Below are positions 55,378-63,226 of a stretch of DNA of 64,000 nt, in pieces. This DNA comes from AG25 sp035518815 (GTDB taxonomy: Bacteria > Gemmatimonadota > Gemmatimonadetes > Gemmatimonadales > GWC2-71-9). The notes beneath the pieces are model-generated. The model saw nothing but the letters and a program-made list of their open reading frames with translations. It did not search any database and was not told where the DNA came from. A program made the translations under genes and the position numbers. The DNA lies in contig DATIXG010000133.1 in assembly GCA_035518815.1 (NCBI GenBank), positions 1 to 64,000 on the forward strand. Reading direction: 5' to 3'. Positions within the stretch are counted from its first letter, which is position 1, and every line of letters begins with the position of its first letter.

Positions 55378-56597
55378 CAGCGGCCTCCCTCGGTTATCAC
55401 CCTCCCCGTGAAGGGCGTGCTGGCGAGCACGTCCTCGATGGAGCGGAACGGCAGGGCGAAATGCGCCCGTCCTGCGAATATCACAAAGCCGAAATTGAAA
55501 CCCGCCGCGAGCAGCTGCAGGATCGGCAACGATATGAGCTCGAAGGCCTCCTGCGCCTCCTTCCTGAACCACTCGCGCTCGGTCTTGAGCGCACTGATCG
55601 GTCCCTTCCAGTAGTCGAGCGCCGGCCCTCGCCCGGGCGCGGCGCCCATCTCCTCGCCGAACGCCCGTCGTCCCAGCAGCCCGATCATGGCAGGTGCGCC
55701 GAACCGGCCGAACAGGAACCACGTCATCCCGCGCACGCCCACCCAGCCGAAGAACGCGAGCCCGATGGTTCCGACGAGCCCCAGCTCCACGCCCTGCTGC
55801 GCGAGCCACGGCGTCATCGCGTCGACCAGCTCGCGATAGAGGAACAGCACCTCGAACAGGGCGACGGCGATTTCGACCAGCACCATGAAGACGATCTGTC
55901 CCCACTGCTTGGTCAGGATCGCGTCATTCAAGACCTGGATGCAGGCGAAGCTGCCCGCGATCAATACCCACAGGAAGATCCAGAGGATGACGATGAGCAG
56001 GAAGGCGTTCACCTCGTAGCCCGTGAGATCGGCGAGGAGCTCACTCATCGTGGGCTTGAGCGTGAAGGTGAAGATCGTCGCTTCGATGGCCGACCAGAAG
56101 ATCAAAAGGAAGAATGCCGGCCAGGGCACACCGGGGCGGCGCGACGTGGCGTCGAGCACGGCGAGCGGCGAAGTGACCGCCCCCTTGAGCGTTCCCCACA
56201 CCAGCTGCACGATGAGCTTGAGCAGCCCCCATACCCACCCGACCATCACGAAGGCGAAGCGCACCAGCCCGGCCCAATAGAACCACGCCATCCGCATCGC
56301 GTCCCACCAGGACATCAACAGCGCCTGGAGCAGCGACCCCGCCCGCCCGAGGCGGAACGGCACCGTGTAGAGCGACACCATGGTGCCCCAAATTCCGGCG
56401 ACCATGACGGCCGCCGGGAGAAAGAGCAGCACGGCGCCACCCACGACGCCCCACGGGGTGCTGGCCCCGAGGATTGTCTGGAAGACCTGCGCCTGCCAGT
56501 CGATGATCCAGGCCAACCCGGCCCAGATCCAACTCCATAGGGTCGAAAGAATCCAGCTCCACTGCTGGCTTTGGACGCTGCTTACGGGGTCTTGCAT
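55377..56597 (-). CDS. Multi-pass membrane protein of unknown function, partner of the VWA lipoprotein
   Basis: The 406-residue protein has a Trp-rich N-terminus (Trp-Ser-Trp-Ile-Leu-Ser-Thr-Leu-Trp-Ser-Trp) and about seven to nine hydrophobic helices spread over its length. A soluble stretch near 320-350 reads RAFGEEMGAAPGRGPALDYW and is followed by an amphipathic helix. No transporter or enzyme motif is recognised. ATG 56597 has a strong GGAGGGG box upstream and a consensus promoter about 60 nt before it. It is the first gene of a two-gene operon with the VWA lipoprotein. Confidence 0.7.
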   Translation of the reverse strand: MQDPVSSVQSQQWSWILSTLWSWIWAGLAWIIDWQAQVFQTILGASTPWGVVGGAVLLFLPAAVMVAGIWGTMVSLYTVPFRLGRAGSLLQALLMSWWDAMRMAWFYWAGLVRFAFVMVGWVWGLLKLIVQLVWGTLKGAVTSPLAVLDATSRRPGVPWPAFFLLIFWSAIEATIFTFTLKPTMSELLADLTGYEVNAFLLIVILWIFLWVLIAGSFACIQVLNDAILTKQWGQIVFMVLVEIAVALFEVLFLYRELVDAMTPWLAQQGVELGLVGTIGLAFFGWVGVRGMTWFLFGRFGAPAMIGLLGRRAFGEEMGAAPGRGPALDYWKGPISALKTEREWFRKEAQEAFELISLPILQLLAAGFNFGFVIFAGRAHFALPFRSIEDVLASTPFTGRVITEGGR

Positions 56598-56660
56598 GTC
56601 TCTATCCCCTCCGCGGACGCGAGAAGAAAACGCTCCAACGGGCCGTTCAGCCGCGCCCCA

Positions 56661-56688
56661 TTGATAAAGACCCGCCTGCCCCTGTCAA
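56661..56688 (-). promoter_or_regulatory. Predicted promoter of the membrane protein/VWA operon
   Basis: Minus-strand TTGACA (56688-56683), a 16-nt spacer and TATCAA (56666-56661). The leader of about 55-60 nt ends with GGAGGGG before ATG 56597, a conventional led transcript, in contrast to the leaderless starts elsewhere. Confidence 0.65.
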
Positions 56689-56696
56689 GCACGAGC

Positions 56697-56710
56697 GTGA
56701 CGCAGGTCAC
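56697..56710. promoter_or_regulatory. CRP/FNR-like palindrome GTGAC-GCAG-GTCAC
   Basis: A perfect 5-bp inverted repeat with a 4-bp centre contains GTGA-N6-TCAC, the core of CRP-family operators. It lies between divergent genes, 8 nt upstream of the -35 of the membrane/VWA operon and 43 nt before the GroES-like ATG. The binding protein is unknown. Confidence 0.45.
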
Positions 56711-56753
56711 GCATTCCACACGACTTGCGCAAACCCCGACCCCGGAGCTACTC

Positions 56754-57146
56754 ATGGCGGTAATGCCGGACGAAACGCCGAAGCGTCTCATCGTTGTCGG
56801 AGACCGGGTGCTCATCACGCCTGAGGTGGGCGAGGAGCGCACCAACGTCGGCCTCTATCTGCCGGCGACGGCCGTGGAGAGTCGTCAGGTCCAGGGCGGG
56901 CGCATCGTAGCGACGGGTCCCGGTACGCCGGTGTCCGAGCCGGCGAACATGGACGAAGAACCGTGGAAGATTCGCTCGCCCGAGGTTCGCTATCTCCCCA
57001 TGCAGGCCGAGCTCGGCGACTATGCGCTGTTCTTTCGCAAGGCGGCTGTCGAGCTGACCTTCGAGAAGAAGACCTATCTCGTCGTGCCCCAGGCCGCGAT
57101 CCTGGTCCTCGTGCGGGACCGCGCGGCGGCTCCACCCGCGGAATGA
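56754..57146 (+). CDS. GroES-like (Cpn10) co-chaperone, orphan
   Basis: The 130-residue protein has the Cpn10 pattern Val-Val-Gly-Asp-Arg-Val-Leu-Ile-Thr-Pro-Glu, a mobile-loop-like EERTNVGLYLPATAVESRQ, GGRIVATGPGTP, and the C-terminal strand VPQAAILVLVRD. It is longer than typical GroES (about 95 residues), with an insert after residue 60 (Glu-Pro-Ala-Asn-Met-Asp-Glu-Glu-Pro-Trp-Lys). No groEL lies nearby, so it is unlikely to be the main GroES. ATG 56754 has GGAG 6 nt upstream; ATG 56763 is a weaker option. It is coupled to the zinc-ribbon gene (ATGA). Confidence 0.82.
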   Translation: MAVMPDETPKRLIVVGDRVLITPEVGEERTNVGLYLPATAVESRQVQGGRIVATGPGTPVSEPANMDEEPWKIRSPEVRYLPMQAELGDYALFFRKAAVELTFEKKTYLVVPQAAILVLVRDRAAAPPAE

Positions 57147-57466
57147 CCGTGCCAGGCCTTGGATGGGCCCGCAGCAAAGGCGACCGGGCGGAGCGGGACG
57201 GCTTGCGACGCGGGGGGTGGTATCGCGTGGTCGAGGACAAGGGTCAGGCGTGGGTCGTGCTCGATGTCCACCACGTCGAGATCCGCGTTCCCAAGGACGA
57301 CGTGGAGATGCGCCAAGAGCGCCCCGCGGCCTGGAGCGTGGTCCATGCGCCGTACCTCGTCTGCCCTGGCTGCCATGCGCGGCGTTTTGTTTCGGGGCAG
57401 GTGAAGGACCACAAGTGCCCCGACTGCGGCAACAGCTACAAGGTCGACTGGGCGGACCGGGCGTAG
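57143..57466 (+). CDS. Small zinc-ribbon protein of unknown function
   Basis: The 107-residue protein has a basic N-terminus, a beta-like middle (Gly-Trp-Tyr-Arg-Val-Val-Glu-Asp and Trp-Val-Val-Leu-Asp-Val) and a C-terminal zinc ribbon of Cys-Pro-Gly-Cys and Cys-Pro-Asp-Cys separated by 15 residues. ATG overlaps the GroES-like stop. The family is not recognised. The pairing with a Cpn10-like protein suggests a protein-folding or stress context. Confidence 0.65.
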   Translation: MTVPGLGWARSKGDRAERDGLRRGGWYRVVEDKGQAWVVLDVHHVEIRVPKDDVEMRQERPAAWSVVHAPYLVCPGCHARRFVSGQVKDHKCPDCGNSYKVDWADRA

Positions 57467-57495
57467 CGCGCTAGAACGCTCCACGCAGCATGGAT

Positions 57496-57531
57496 CGGGC
57501 CCCGTAGTTGTTGCGGGGCCCGCTTGCTTTT
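57496..57531 (+). terminator. Intrinsic terminator after the zinc-ribbon gene
   Basis: CGGGCCCCG (57496-57504) and CGGGGCCCG (57514-57522) form a perfect 9-bp stem with a 9-nt loop, followed by CTTGCTTTT. It ends 5 nt before the recQ GTG, leaving no room for a promoter in between. Confidence 0.75.
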
Positions 57532-57536
57532 GGGGC

Positions 57537-58700
57537 GTGGCAGTCTTCGAAGGGGGTTTGAGCCGCGCGCGCGAGCTCGCGTTGCGTCACTTCGGCCACC
57601 CCACGCTGCGCGTTCACCAGACGCGGGTCCTCGGGCCCCTGCTCACCGGGCGGCACGTGCTCGCCGTGCTCCCGACCGGCGCGGGCAAGTCGCTGTGTTA
57701 TCAGGTCCCGGCGCTCATGGCGGCCGGCCTCACCCTGGTGGTGTCGCCCCTTGTCGCGCTGATGCAGGATCAGGTCGGCGCACTCAGACGTCGCGGCATT
57801 CCTGCCGCCTATCTGAACAGCTTGCTCTCCCCCGCTGAGCGTGCCGACGTCCTTCGGGCAACGTGTACGGGCCGCCTCCGGCTCCTGTACTGCGCTCCAG
57901 AGCGCCTGGCGACCCTCGTGCCCCGGCTCCTCGAGCACCGCGTCCGGGTCACCCTGCTCGCCGTGGACGAGGCGCACTGCATCGCTGAATGGGGCAACGA
58001 ATTCCGCCCGGTGTACCGTCGCCTCGGCGAATTTCGCTATCGGCTGGGCGGGCCGGTCACGATGGCCCTCACGGGAAGCGCGACGCCCGCCACGCGCGCC
58101 GAAATCCTCGAGGTCCTTCGCATGCCGGGCGCCGAGGTGGTCGTCACCTCGTTTGACCGGCCGAATCTCACGTTTCGAGTGGAGCGCGTACGCGATGACC
58201 GCGAGCGGTTCGCGCGCATCCGCGCTGGTGCGCGGGACGACTCCGGCGTCACGGTCGTGTACACCCCTACGCGACGCCTCACGGAGCTCGTCGCTCGCGC
58301 GCTGCATTTCGCCGGCGCACGCGTAGCGCCGTACCACGCGGGCCTGAGCGCCACGGTGCGGCGAGCGCAGTTGCTCGAGTTCCTCGGCGGCCGGCTCCCC
58401 GTGGTCGTCGCGACCAGCGCGTTTGGGATGGGGATCGACAAGGCGGACGTGCGCCGGGTGCTGCACTGGGGTCCGCCGCCGACCCTCGAGGCGTACTATC
58501 AGGAGGCCGGCCGGGCCGGTCGCGACGGGCAACCGGCAACCTGCGACTTGCTGTGGCGCCCTGCCGACTTCGCCTGGGGAGCGCACGACCCGGCGATGCG
58601 CCGCTACGTGACGGGACGTGAATGTCGGCGCCGGCAGCTGCTCGGGCACTTCGGCGAAGGTTTGGTCCGCTGCGCGGGGTGCGACCGCTGCAATGCCTGA
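57537..58700 (+). CDS. RecQ-family ATP-dependent DNA helicase, minimal form
   Basis: The 387-residue superfamily 2 helicase shows HVLAVLPTGAGKSLCYQVPA (Walker A), VSPLVALMQDQV, the DEAH box in AVDEAHCIAEWGNEFRP, Leu-Thr-Gly-Ser-Ala-Thr, VVATSAFGMGIDKADVR and YYQEAGRAGRDG (motif VI). A short zinc-binding region with four Cys (near 360-386: Glu-Cys-Arg-Arg-Arg then Cys-Ala-Gly-Cys-Asp-Arg-Cys) ends the protein. The winged-helix RQC and HRDC domains are missing, as in short RecQ-like proteins. GTG start directly after a terminator, so the promoter must lie upstream of or within the hairpin. Confidence 0.9.
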   Translation: MAVFEGGLSRARELALRHFGHPTLRVHQTRVLGPLLTGRHVLAVLPTGAGKSLCYQVPALMAAGLTLVVSPLVALMQDQVGALRRRGIPAAYLNSLLSPAERADVLRATCTGRLRLLYCAPERLATLVPRLLEHRVRVTLLAVDEAHCIAEWGNEFRPVYRRLGEFRYRLGGPVTMALTGSATPATRAEILEVLRMPGAEVVVTSFDRPNLTFRVERVRDDRERFARIRAGARDDSGVTVVYTPTRRLTELVARALHFAGARVAPYHAGLSATVRRAQLLEFLGGRLPVVVATSAFGMGIDKADVRRVLHWGPPPTLEAYYQEAGRAGRDGQPATCDLLWRPADFAWGAHDPAMRRYVTGRECRRRQLLGHFGEGLVRCAGCDRCNA

Positions 58701-58750
58701 CGAAACGTTCGGGATTCGAGGGCTGGCGCAGGTAGGGTGCTTGAGTCCAA

Positions 58751-58756
58751 TATTAT
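58751..58756 (+). promoter_or_regulatory. Probable -10 box (TATTAT) for the serine-cycle operon
   Basis: TATTAT matches the -10 consensus at five of six positions and stands out in GC-rich sequence. The -35 region (58728-58733, GCAGGT) is poor, suggesting activator dependence. Transcription near 58763 would give a leader of about 140 nt. Confidence 0.4.
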
Positions 58757-58775
58757 GGCGGGCAACCCGTTAGCT

Positions 58776-58864
58776 CGCGGCCCACGATCGGGAAGCGGGA
58801 GGGGATGCGGACCGGGTGGCCGCGCGTAAGTTAAGCGAGAGCCTGTGGTTCTCGCTTTGTTTTT
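58776..58864 (+). promoter_or_regulatory. Structured leader with intrinsic terminator before sga
   Basis: CGCGGC and GCCGCG (within 58776-58826) pair around CCAC/GTGG and close a large GA-rich internal loop. A terminator hairpin follows: AGCGAGA (58834-58840) and TCTCGCT (58850-58856), then TTGTTTTT. It could simply terminate recQ, or act as an attenuator of the downstream operon. I could not match a known riboswitch. Confidence 0.5.
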
Positions 58865-58902
58865 CCCCGCATTCCACCGAGCCTCCATTAAGGATCAAGA
58901 CC

Positions 58903-60159
58903 ATGGCAGGTCGCAATTTCCTCTTTGTCCCGGGTCCGACCAACGTTCCGGACCGCATCCTGCGCGCCATGCACCGCGCCATGGAGGATCACCGGTCGTC
59001 GGCCTTCCCCGAGCTGCCGGCCGCGCTGTTTCCGGCCCTCAAGAAGGTCTTCAAGACCACCACCGGGCAGCCGTTCATCTTCCCGTCGAGCGGCACGGGT
59101 GCGTGGGAGGTCGCGTTGGTCAACACCCTGTCACCGGGGGACCGGGTGATCGCGCCCCGCTACGGACAGTTCAGCCACCTGTGGATCGAGCTGGCGAAGC
59201 GTCTGGGCATCCGGGTGGATGTTCTGGAGGTCGAGTGGGGGGAAGGGGCGCCGGTCGATCGCATCCAGGAGATCCTGGTCGCCGACAAGCAGCATGAGAT
59301 CAAGGGCGTCCTGATCGTCCACAATGAAACCGCGACGGGCGTCACGAGCGACGTGGGGGCGGTGCGCCGGGCGCTCGATAGCGCCGGGCATCCGGCTCTC
59401 CTGTACGTGGACGGTGTCAGCTCGGTAGCGAGCATCGACTTCCGGATGGACGAGTGGAAGGTCGATATGGCGGTCACGGGCTCGCAGAAGGGGCTCATGC
59501 TGCCGGCGGGACTCGGTATCCTCTGCGCGAGCCCGAAGGCGCTCGCGGCCCGCGAGCAGGCGAAGTGCCCCCGGGCTTTCTTCGATCTGGGGGACATGAT
59601 CAAGTCCAACGCTACAGGCTACTTCCCCTACACGCCGGCGCTCCTGCTCCTGTACGGATTGCGGGAGGCCCTCGACATGCTGTTCGAGGAAGGCCTGGAG
59701 AACGTCCTGGCGCGCCACCAACGCCTCGCCGATGGGGTGCGGGCGGCGGTTCGCGCGTGGGGGCTGCCGCTCTGTGCCAAGGCGCCCAAGTGGTACTCGA
59801 ACAGTGTGAGCGCGATCATGGTCCCCGACGGCACGAACGGGGGGGACATCATCGACATCGCGTACCGGCGCTACAACCTGGCGCTGGGCGCAGGCCTGGG
59901 CAAAATGGCGGGCAAGCTGTTCCGGATCGGTCATCTTGGCGACTTGAACGAGCTGATGCTTCTCGGGGCGATCGCCGGTGCGGAAGCCGCGATGAAGGAC
60001 GCCGGGATGCAGATCACGCTCGGCACCGGCGTCGCCGCGGCCACGGAGCACTATCGTCGAACCGCGGGCCCTCTCGCCGCGCGCCCCGGTGCGCCTCAGG
60101 TCGCCGAGCCCCAGCCAGCGGCCGCGGCCAAGGCCGGCCGGGCCAAAGTCGCCACATGA
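58903..60159 (+). CDS. sga: Serine--glyoxylate aminotransferase
   Basis: The PLP enzyme transfers the amino group of serine to glyoxylate, giving hydroxypyruvate and glycine, a defining step of the serine cycle. The 418-residue class V aminotransferase has FLFVPGPTNVPDRILRAM, SSGTGAWEVALVN, the PLP Lys196 in VTGSQKGLMLPAGLG, NATGYFPYTPALLLLYGL and GKMAGKLFRIGHLGDLNEL. These match methylotroph Sga closely by memory. Alanine-glyoxylate activity is an alternative. An AAGGA box lies 8 nt before ATG 58903. A Pro/Ala tail of about 30 residues is extra. The operon context (mcl, mtkAB, hpr) makes the assignment strong. Confidence 0.92.
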   Translation: MAGRNFLFVPGPTNVPDRILRAMHRAMEDHRSSAFPELPAALFPALKKVFKTTTGQPFIFPSSGTGAWEVALVNTLSPGDRVIAPRYGQFSHLWIELAKRLGIRVDVLEVEWGEGAPVDRIQEILVADKQHEIKGVLIVHNETATGVTSDVGAVRRALDSAGHPALLYVDGVSSVASIDFRMDEWKVDMAVTGSQKGLMLPAGLGILCASPKALAAREQAKCPRAFFDLGDMIKSNATGYFPYTPALLLLYGLREALDMLFEEGLENVLARHQRLADGVRAAVRAWGLPLCAKAPKWYSNSVSAIMVPDGTNGGDIIDIAYRRYNLALGAGLGKMAGKLFRIGHLGDLNELMLLGAIAGAEAAMKDAGMQITLGTGVAAATEHYRRTAGPLAARPGAPQVAEPQPAAAAKAGRAKVAT

Positions 60160-61136
60160 GCCTGACGCGCTTCGAGCCGGTGCGGCACCGGCTGCAGCGC
60201 AGCGAGCTTGCCGTGCCGGGCTCACAACCGGCGCTATTCGCGAAGGCGCTGGAGAGCGCGGCGGACTACGTCTTCCTCGATCTCGAGGACGCCGTCGCGC
60301 CGGCCGACAAGGAGCAGGCCCGCAGGAACACGGTCGCCGGGCTGCTCGAGCACGGCTGGCGCGAGCGTCGCAAGACGATCTCGGTGCGGGTGAACGGCAT
60401 CGATACCCACTACTTCTACCGCGACATCGTCGACGTGGTCGAGCAGGCGGGCCACCGGCTGGACACGGTGCTGGTGCCCAAGGTCGGCGTGCCGGGAGAC
60501 GTCTACCTCGTCGACGCGCTGCTCACCCAGATCGAGGCGGCGAAGGCGATTCCGCACCGGATCGGGATCGAGATTCTCATCGAGACAGCGCTGGGGCTCG
60601 CCAACGTGGAGGAGATCGCGCGGGCAAGCGGCCGCCTCGAGGCGATGCACTTCGGGGTCGCCGACTTCGCCGCGAGTATGCACGCGCGGACGGTGAGCAT
60701 CGGCGGCTTGAACCCCGACTACCCGGGCGACCAGTGGCACGCGGCCATGTCCCGGATGCTGACCGCCTGTCGGGCCTATGGACTGCGAGCGCTGGATGGT
60801 CCCTACGGCGATTTCAAGGACTCCGAGGGGTTCCGCGCGGCGGCGCGGCGCGCCGCCGCGCTCGGCTACGAAGGGAAGTGGGCCATTCATCCGTCGCAGA
60901 TCGCCCTCGCGAACGAGGTCTTCACGCCACCCGAAGCCGAGGTTGACCGCGCCCGGCGCATCCTCGCCGCTCTGGACGATGCGGCGCGCCAGGGACGGGG
61001 CGCGGCACAGCTCGATGGCCGGATGATCGATGCCGCGTCCGCGCGCATGGCGCAGAACATCGTGCAGATCGCCCAGGCCATCACGGCGCCGCCCGCTCCC
61101 TCGAAGCCGGCTTCCCTCGCCGCCACGCGAGCCTGA
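60156..61136 (+). CDS. mcl: Malyl-CoA/beta-methylmalyl-CoA lyase (CitE-like)
   Basis: The lyase splits L-malyl-CoA into acetyl-CoA and glyoxylate, the regenerating step of the serine cycle. The 326-residue TIM barrel has HRLQRSELAVPGSQPALF, DYVFLDLEDAVAPADKEQAR, SVRVNGIDTHYFYRDIVD, LVPKVGVPGDVYLVD, IGIEILIETALGLANVEEIA, HFGVADFAAS and KWAIHPSQIALANEVFTP. The long Val-Ser-Ile-Gly-Gly-Leu-Asn-Pro-Asp-Tyr loop is typical of malyl-CoA lyases rather than citrate lyase CitE. ATGA overlap with sga. It may also cleave beta-methylmalyl-CoA. Confidence 0.93.
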   Translation: MSLTRFEPVRHRLQRSELAVPGSQPALFAKALESAADYVFLDLEDAVAPADKEQARRNTVAGLLEHGWRERRKTISVRVNGIDTHYFYRDIVDVVEQAGHRLDTVLVPKVGVPGDVYLVDALLTQIEAAKAIPHRIGIEILIETALGLANVEEIARASGRLEAMHFGVADFAASMHARTVSIGGLNPDYPGDQWHAAMSRMLTACRAYGLRALDGPYGDFKDSEGFRAAARRAAALGYEGKWAIHPSQIALANEVFTPPEAEVDRARRILAALDDAARQGRGAAQLDGRMIDAASARMAQNIVQIAQAITAPPAPSKPASLAATRA

Positions 61137-61139
61137 CCC

Positions 61140-62315
61140 ATGGACATCCACGAGTACCAGGCGAAGGAACTGCTCGCCGGATTCAGCGTGCCCGTGCCGC
61201 GGGGCGGCGTGGCCTACAGCGCCGAGCAAGCGGTGTATCGTGCGGCAGAGATCGGTGGCGACCGCTGGGTGGTCAAGGCGCAGATCCATGCCGGCGGCCG
61301 CGGCAAGGCAGGGGGTGTGCGCCTCTGCGCGAGCGACGCCGAGATCCGCGTGGCGGCCAAGGATCTCCTGGGGAAGACCCTCGTCACGGCGCAGACCGGC
61401 GCCGAAGGCCTGCCCGTGCATCGGCTACTGATCGAGCAGGCGCTGCCAATCGAGCGCGAGCTGTATGTGGGCCTTGTGCTCGACCGCAAGCGGGAGAGGA
61501 TCGCCGTCCTCGCGCACCCGCACGGGGGCGTGGAAATCGAAGACATCGTCCGTCGCGAGCCCGATGCCATCGTCCGCGAAGTGGTCGAGCCCGCGGTCGG
61601 CATGCAGTCGTTTCAGGCGCGCGAGCTGACGTTCGGGCTGCGGCTCGCGCCCGCCCAGATGAATCAGACCGTGACGGCGATCATGGGCGCCTACCGCGCG
61701 TTCCGCGATCTGGACGCCACGATGGTGGAAATGAATCCGCTCGTGGTGACGCGGGACGGCCAGGTGCTCGTCCTGGACGTGAAAATGAGCTTCGACGACA
61801 ACGCGCTGTTCCGCCGTCCCGCCGTCGCCGAGCTGCGCGACCACGCGCAGGAGGACCCCCGCGAGGCCATGGCCGCCGAGCACGGCTTGAACTATGTGGG
61901 CCTGGACGGCGACATCGGCTGCATCATCAACGGCGCGGGCCTCGCGATGGCGACCATGGACATGATCAAGCATGCCGGCGGGGAACCGGCCAACTTCCTC
62001 GACATCGGCGGAGGCGCGTCGCCCGACCGGGTGGCGGTGGCCTTCCGGCTCGTGCTCTCGGACCGCAACGTGAAGGCGGTGCTCGTGAACGTGTTTGCCG
62101 GGATCAATCGGTGCGACTGGGTCGCCAAAGGCGTGGTGCAGGCCGTGCGGGAAGTCCAGATCGCCGTCCCGCTCGTGGTGCGACTCGCCGGCACGAATGT
62201 CGAGGAAGGGCGACGCATTCTCCATGAGAGCGGATTGCCCATCCTCACCGCGGACTCGCTCGCCGAGGCGGCGGAGCGTGTCGTGGCGGCACGCAACGGA
62301 TCGAGGGCCGCGTGA
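61140..62315 (+). CDS. mtkA: Malate--CoA ligase (malate thiokinase) beta subunit
   Basis: With MtkB it makes malyl-CoA from malate, CoA and ATP. The 391-residue ATP-grasp protein is related to SucC: MDIHEYQAKELLAGF, VVKAQIHAGGRGKAGGV, MVEMNPLVVTRDGQVLVLD, KMSFDDNALFRRP, and IINGAGLAMATMDMIKHAGG then Asn-Phe-Leu-Asp-Ile-Gly-Gly-Gly-Ala. The position between mcl and mtkB, and the near-identity of several blocks to methylotroph MtkA as I remember it, favour malate over succinate. Gap of 3 nt after mcl; GTGA overlap with mtkB. Confidence 0.92.
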   Translation: MDIHEYQAKELLAGFSVPVPRGGVAYSAEQAVYRAAEIGGDRWVVKAQIHAGGRGKAGGVRLCASDAEIRVAAKDLLGKTLVTAQTGAEGLPVHRLLIEQALPIERELYVGLVLDRKRERIAVLAHPHGGVEIEDIVRREPDAIVREVVEPAVGMQSFQARELTFGLRLAPAQMNQTVTAIMGAYRAFRDLDATMVEMNPLVVTRDGQVLVLDVKMSFDDNALFRRPAVAELRDHAQEDPREAMAAEHGLNYVGLDGDIGCIINGAGLAMATMDMIKHAGGEPANFLDIGGGASPDRVAVAFRLVLSDRNVKAVLVNVFAGINRCDWVAKGVVQAVREVQIAVPLVVRLAGTNVEEGRRILHESGLPILTADSLAEAAERVVAARNGSRAA

Positions 62316-63226
62316 GCGTCCTGCTCGACGAGAAGACACGAGTCATCGTCCAGGGATTCACGGGCGACAAGGGGACGTTCCACGCCCGGGAGATGATGGC
62401 GTACGGGACGAACCTGGTCGGTGGTGTCACGCCCGGGAAGGGCGGGACGAGCCACCTCGGCAAGCCGGTGTTCAACACGGTGAAGGAAGCTGTCGCGAAC
62501 GCGGGTGCAACCGCGACGCTCATCCTTGTTCCCGCCCCGTTCTGCGCCGACGCCATTATGGAAGCCGCGGATGCCGGCATCCGGCTGATCGTCACGATCA
62601 CCGATGGGGTCCCGGCGCAGGACATGATGACCGTCAAACGCTACCTCTGGCGTTATCCCAAGGAGCGCCGGACTCGAATGGTCGGGCCCAACGGGGCGGG
62701 CGTGATCAGCCCCGGAAAGGCCATGATGGGCATCATGCCGGGACACATCTACGAGCGTGGCCCGGTCGGGCTCGTGTCCCGCTCGGGCACGCTCGGCTAT
62801 GAGGCGGCGGCGCAGATGTGCGCGCTCGGCATCGGGCAATCGACGAGCGTGGGGATCGGAGGCGATCCCATCAACGGCAGCTCGTTCGTGGATATCCTGG
62901 CCTTGTTCGAGCAGGATCCCGAAACCGAAGCCGTCATGATGATCGGGGAGATCGGCGGCCCGCAGGAAGCCGACGCCGCCATGTTTGTCAAGGAGAATAT
63001 GACGAAGCCGGTCATCGGCTACGTGGCGGGCATGACGGCGCCGAAGGGCCGCCGCATGGGGCACGCCGGTGCGATCATTTCGGCGTTCGGCGACACGGCG
63101 GCCGAGAAGGCGGAGATCATGCGGTCCGCCGGCCTCGTCGTCGCGCCCAGCCCCGCGGAGCTCGGGTCCACCGTCGCTTCGGTCCTGGCCAAGAAGCCCT
63201 CGCGGCGGGTGATGGTGTCGCGGTGA
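62312..63226 (+). CDS. mtkB: Malate--CoA ligase (malate thiokinase) alpha subunit
   Basis: The CoA-binding subunit carries the phosphohistidine. The 304-residue protein has VIVQGFTGDKGTFHAREM, GGVTPGKGGTSHLGKPVFNT, SITDG-like Thr-Ile-Thr-Asp-Gly-Val-Pro-Ala-Gln-Asp, RYLWRYPKERRTRMVGPN, and the active-site His251 in GRRMGHAGAIIS. The Lys-Arg-Tyr-Leu-x-Arg-Tyr-Pro-Lys-Glu segment and Gly-Ile-Met-Pro-Gly-His-Ile-Tyr are features of MtkB rather than SucD, which has Asn-Cys-Pro-Gly in that region. GTG overlaps the mtkA stop. Confidence 0.93.
   Translation: MSVLLDEKTRVIVQGFTGDKGTFHAREMMAYGTNLVGGVTPGKGGTSHLGKPVFNTVKEAVANAGATATLILVPAPFCADAIMEAADAGIRLIVTITDGVPAQDMMTVKRYLWRYPKERRTRMVGPNGAGVISPGKAMMGIMPGHIYERGPVGLVSRSGTLGYEAAAQMCALGIGQSTSVGIGGDPINGSSFVDILALFEQDPETEAVMMIGEIGGPQEADAAMFVKENMTKPVIGYVAGMTAPKGRRMGHAGAIISAFGDTAAEKAEIMRSAGLVVAPSPAELGSTVASVLAKKPSRRVMVSR

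Noticed and set aside
58763..58864. Known riboswitch (glycine, THF, SAM or ZTP) in the sga leader
   Set aside because: I could not identify the conserved core of any of these by eye, so only a structured leader is claimed.
61140..63226. Succinyl-CoA synthetase sucCD
   Set aside because: Operon partners and MtkB-specific segments (RYLWRYPKE, GIMPGHIY) favour malate thiokinase; a tree would settle it.
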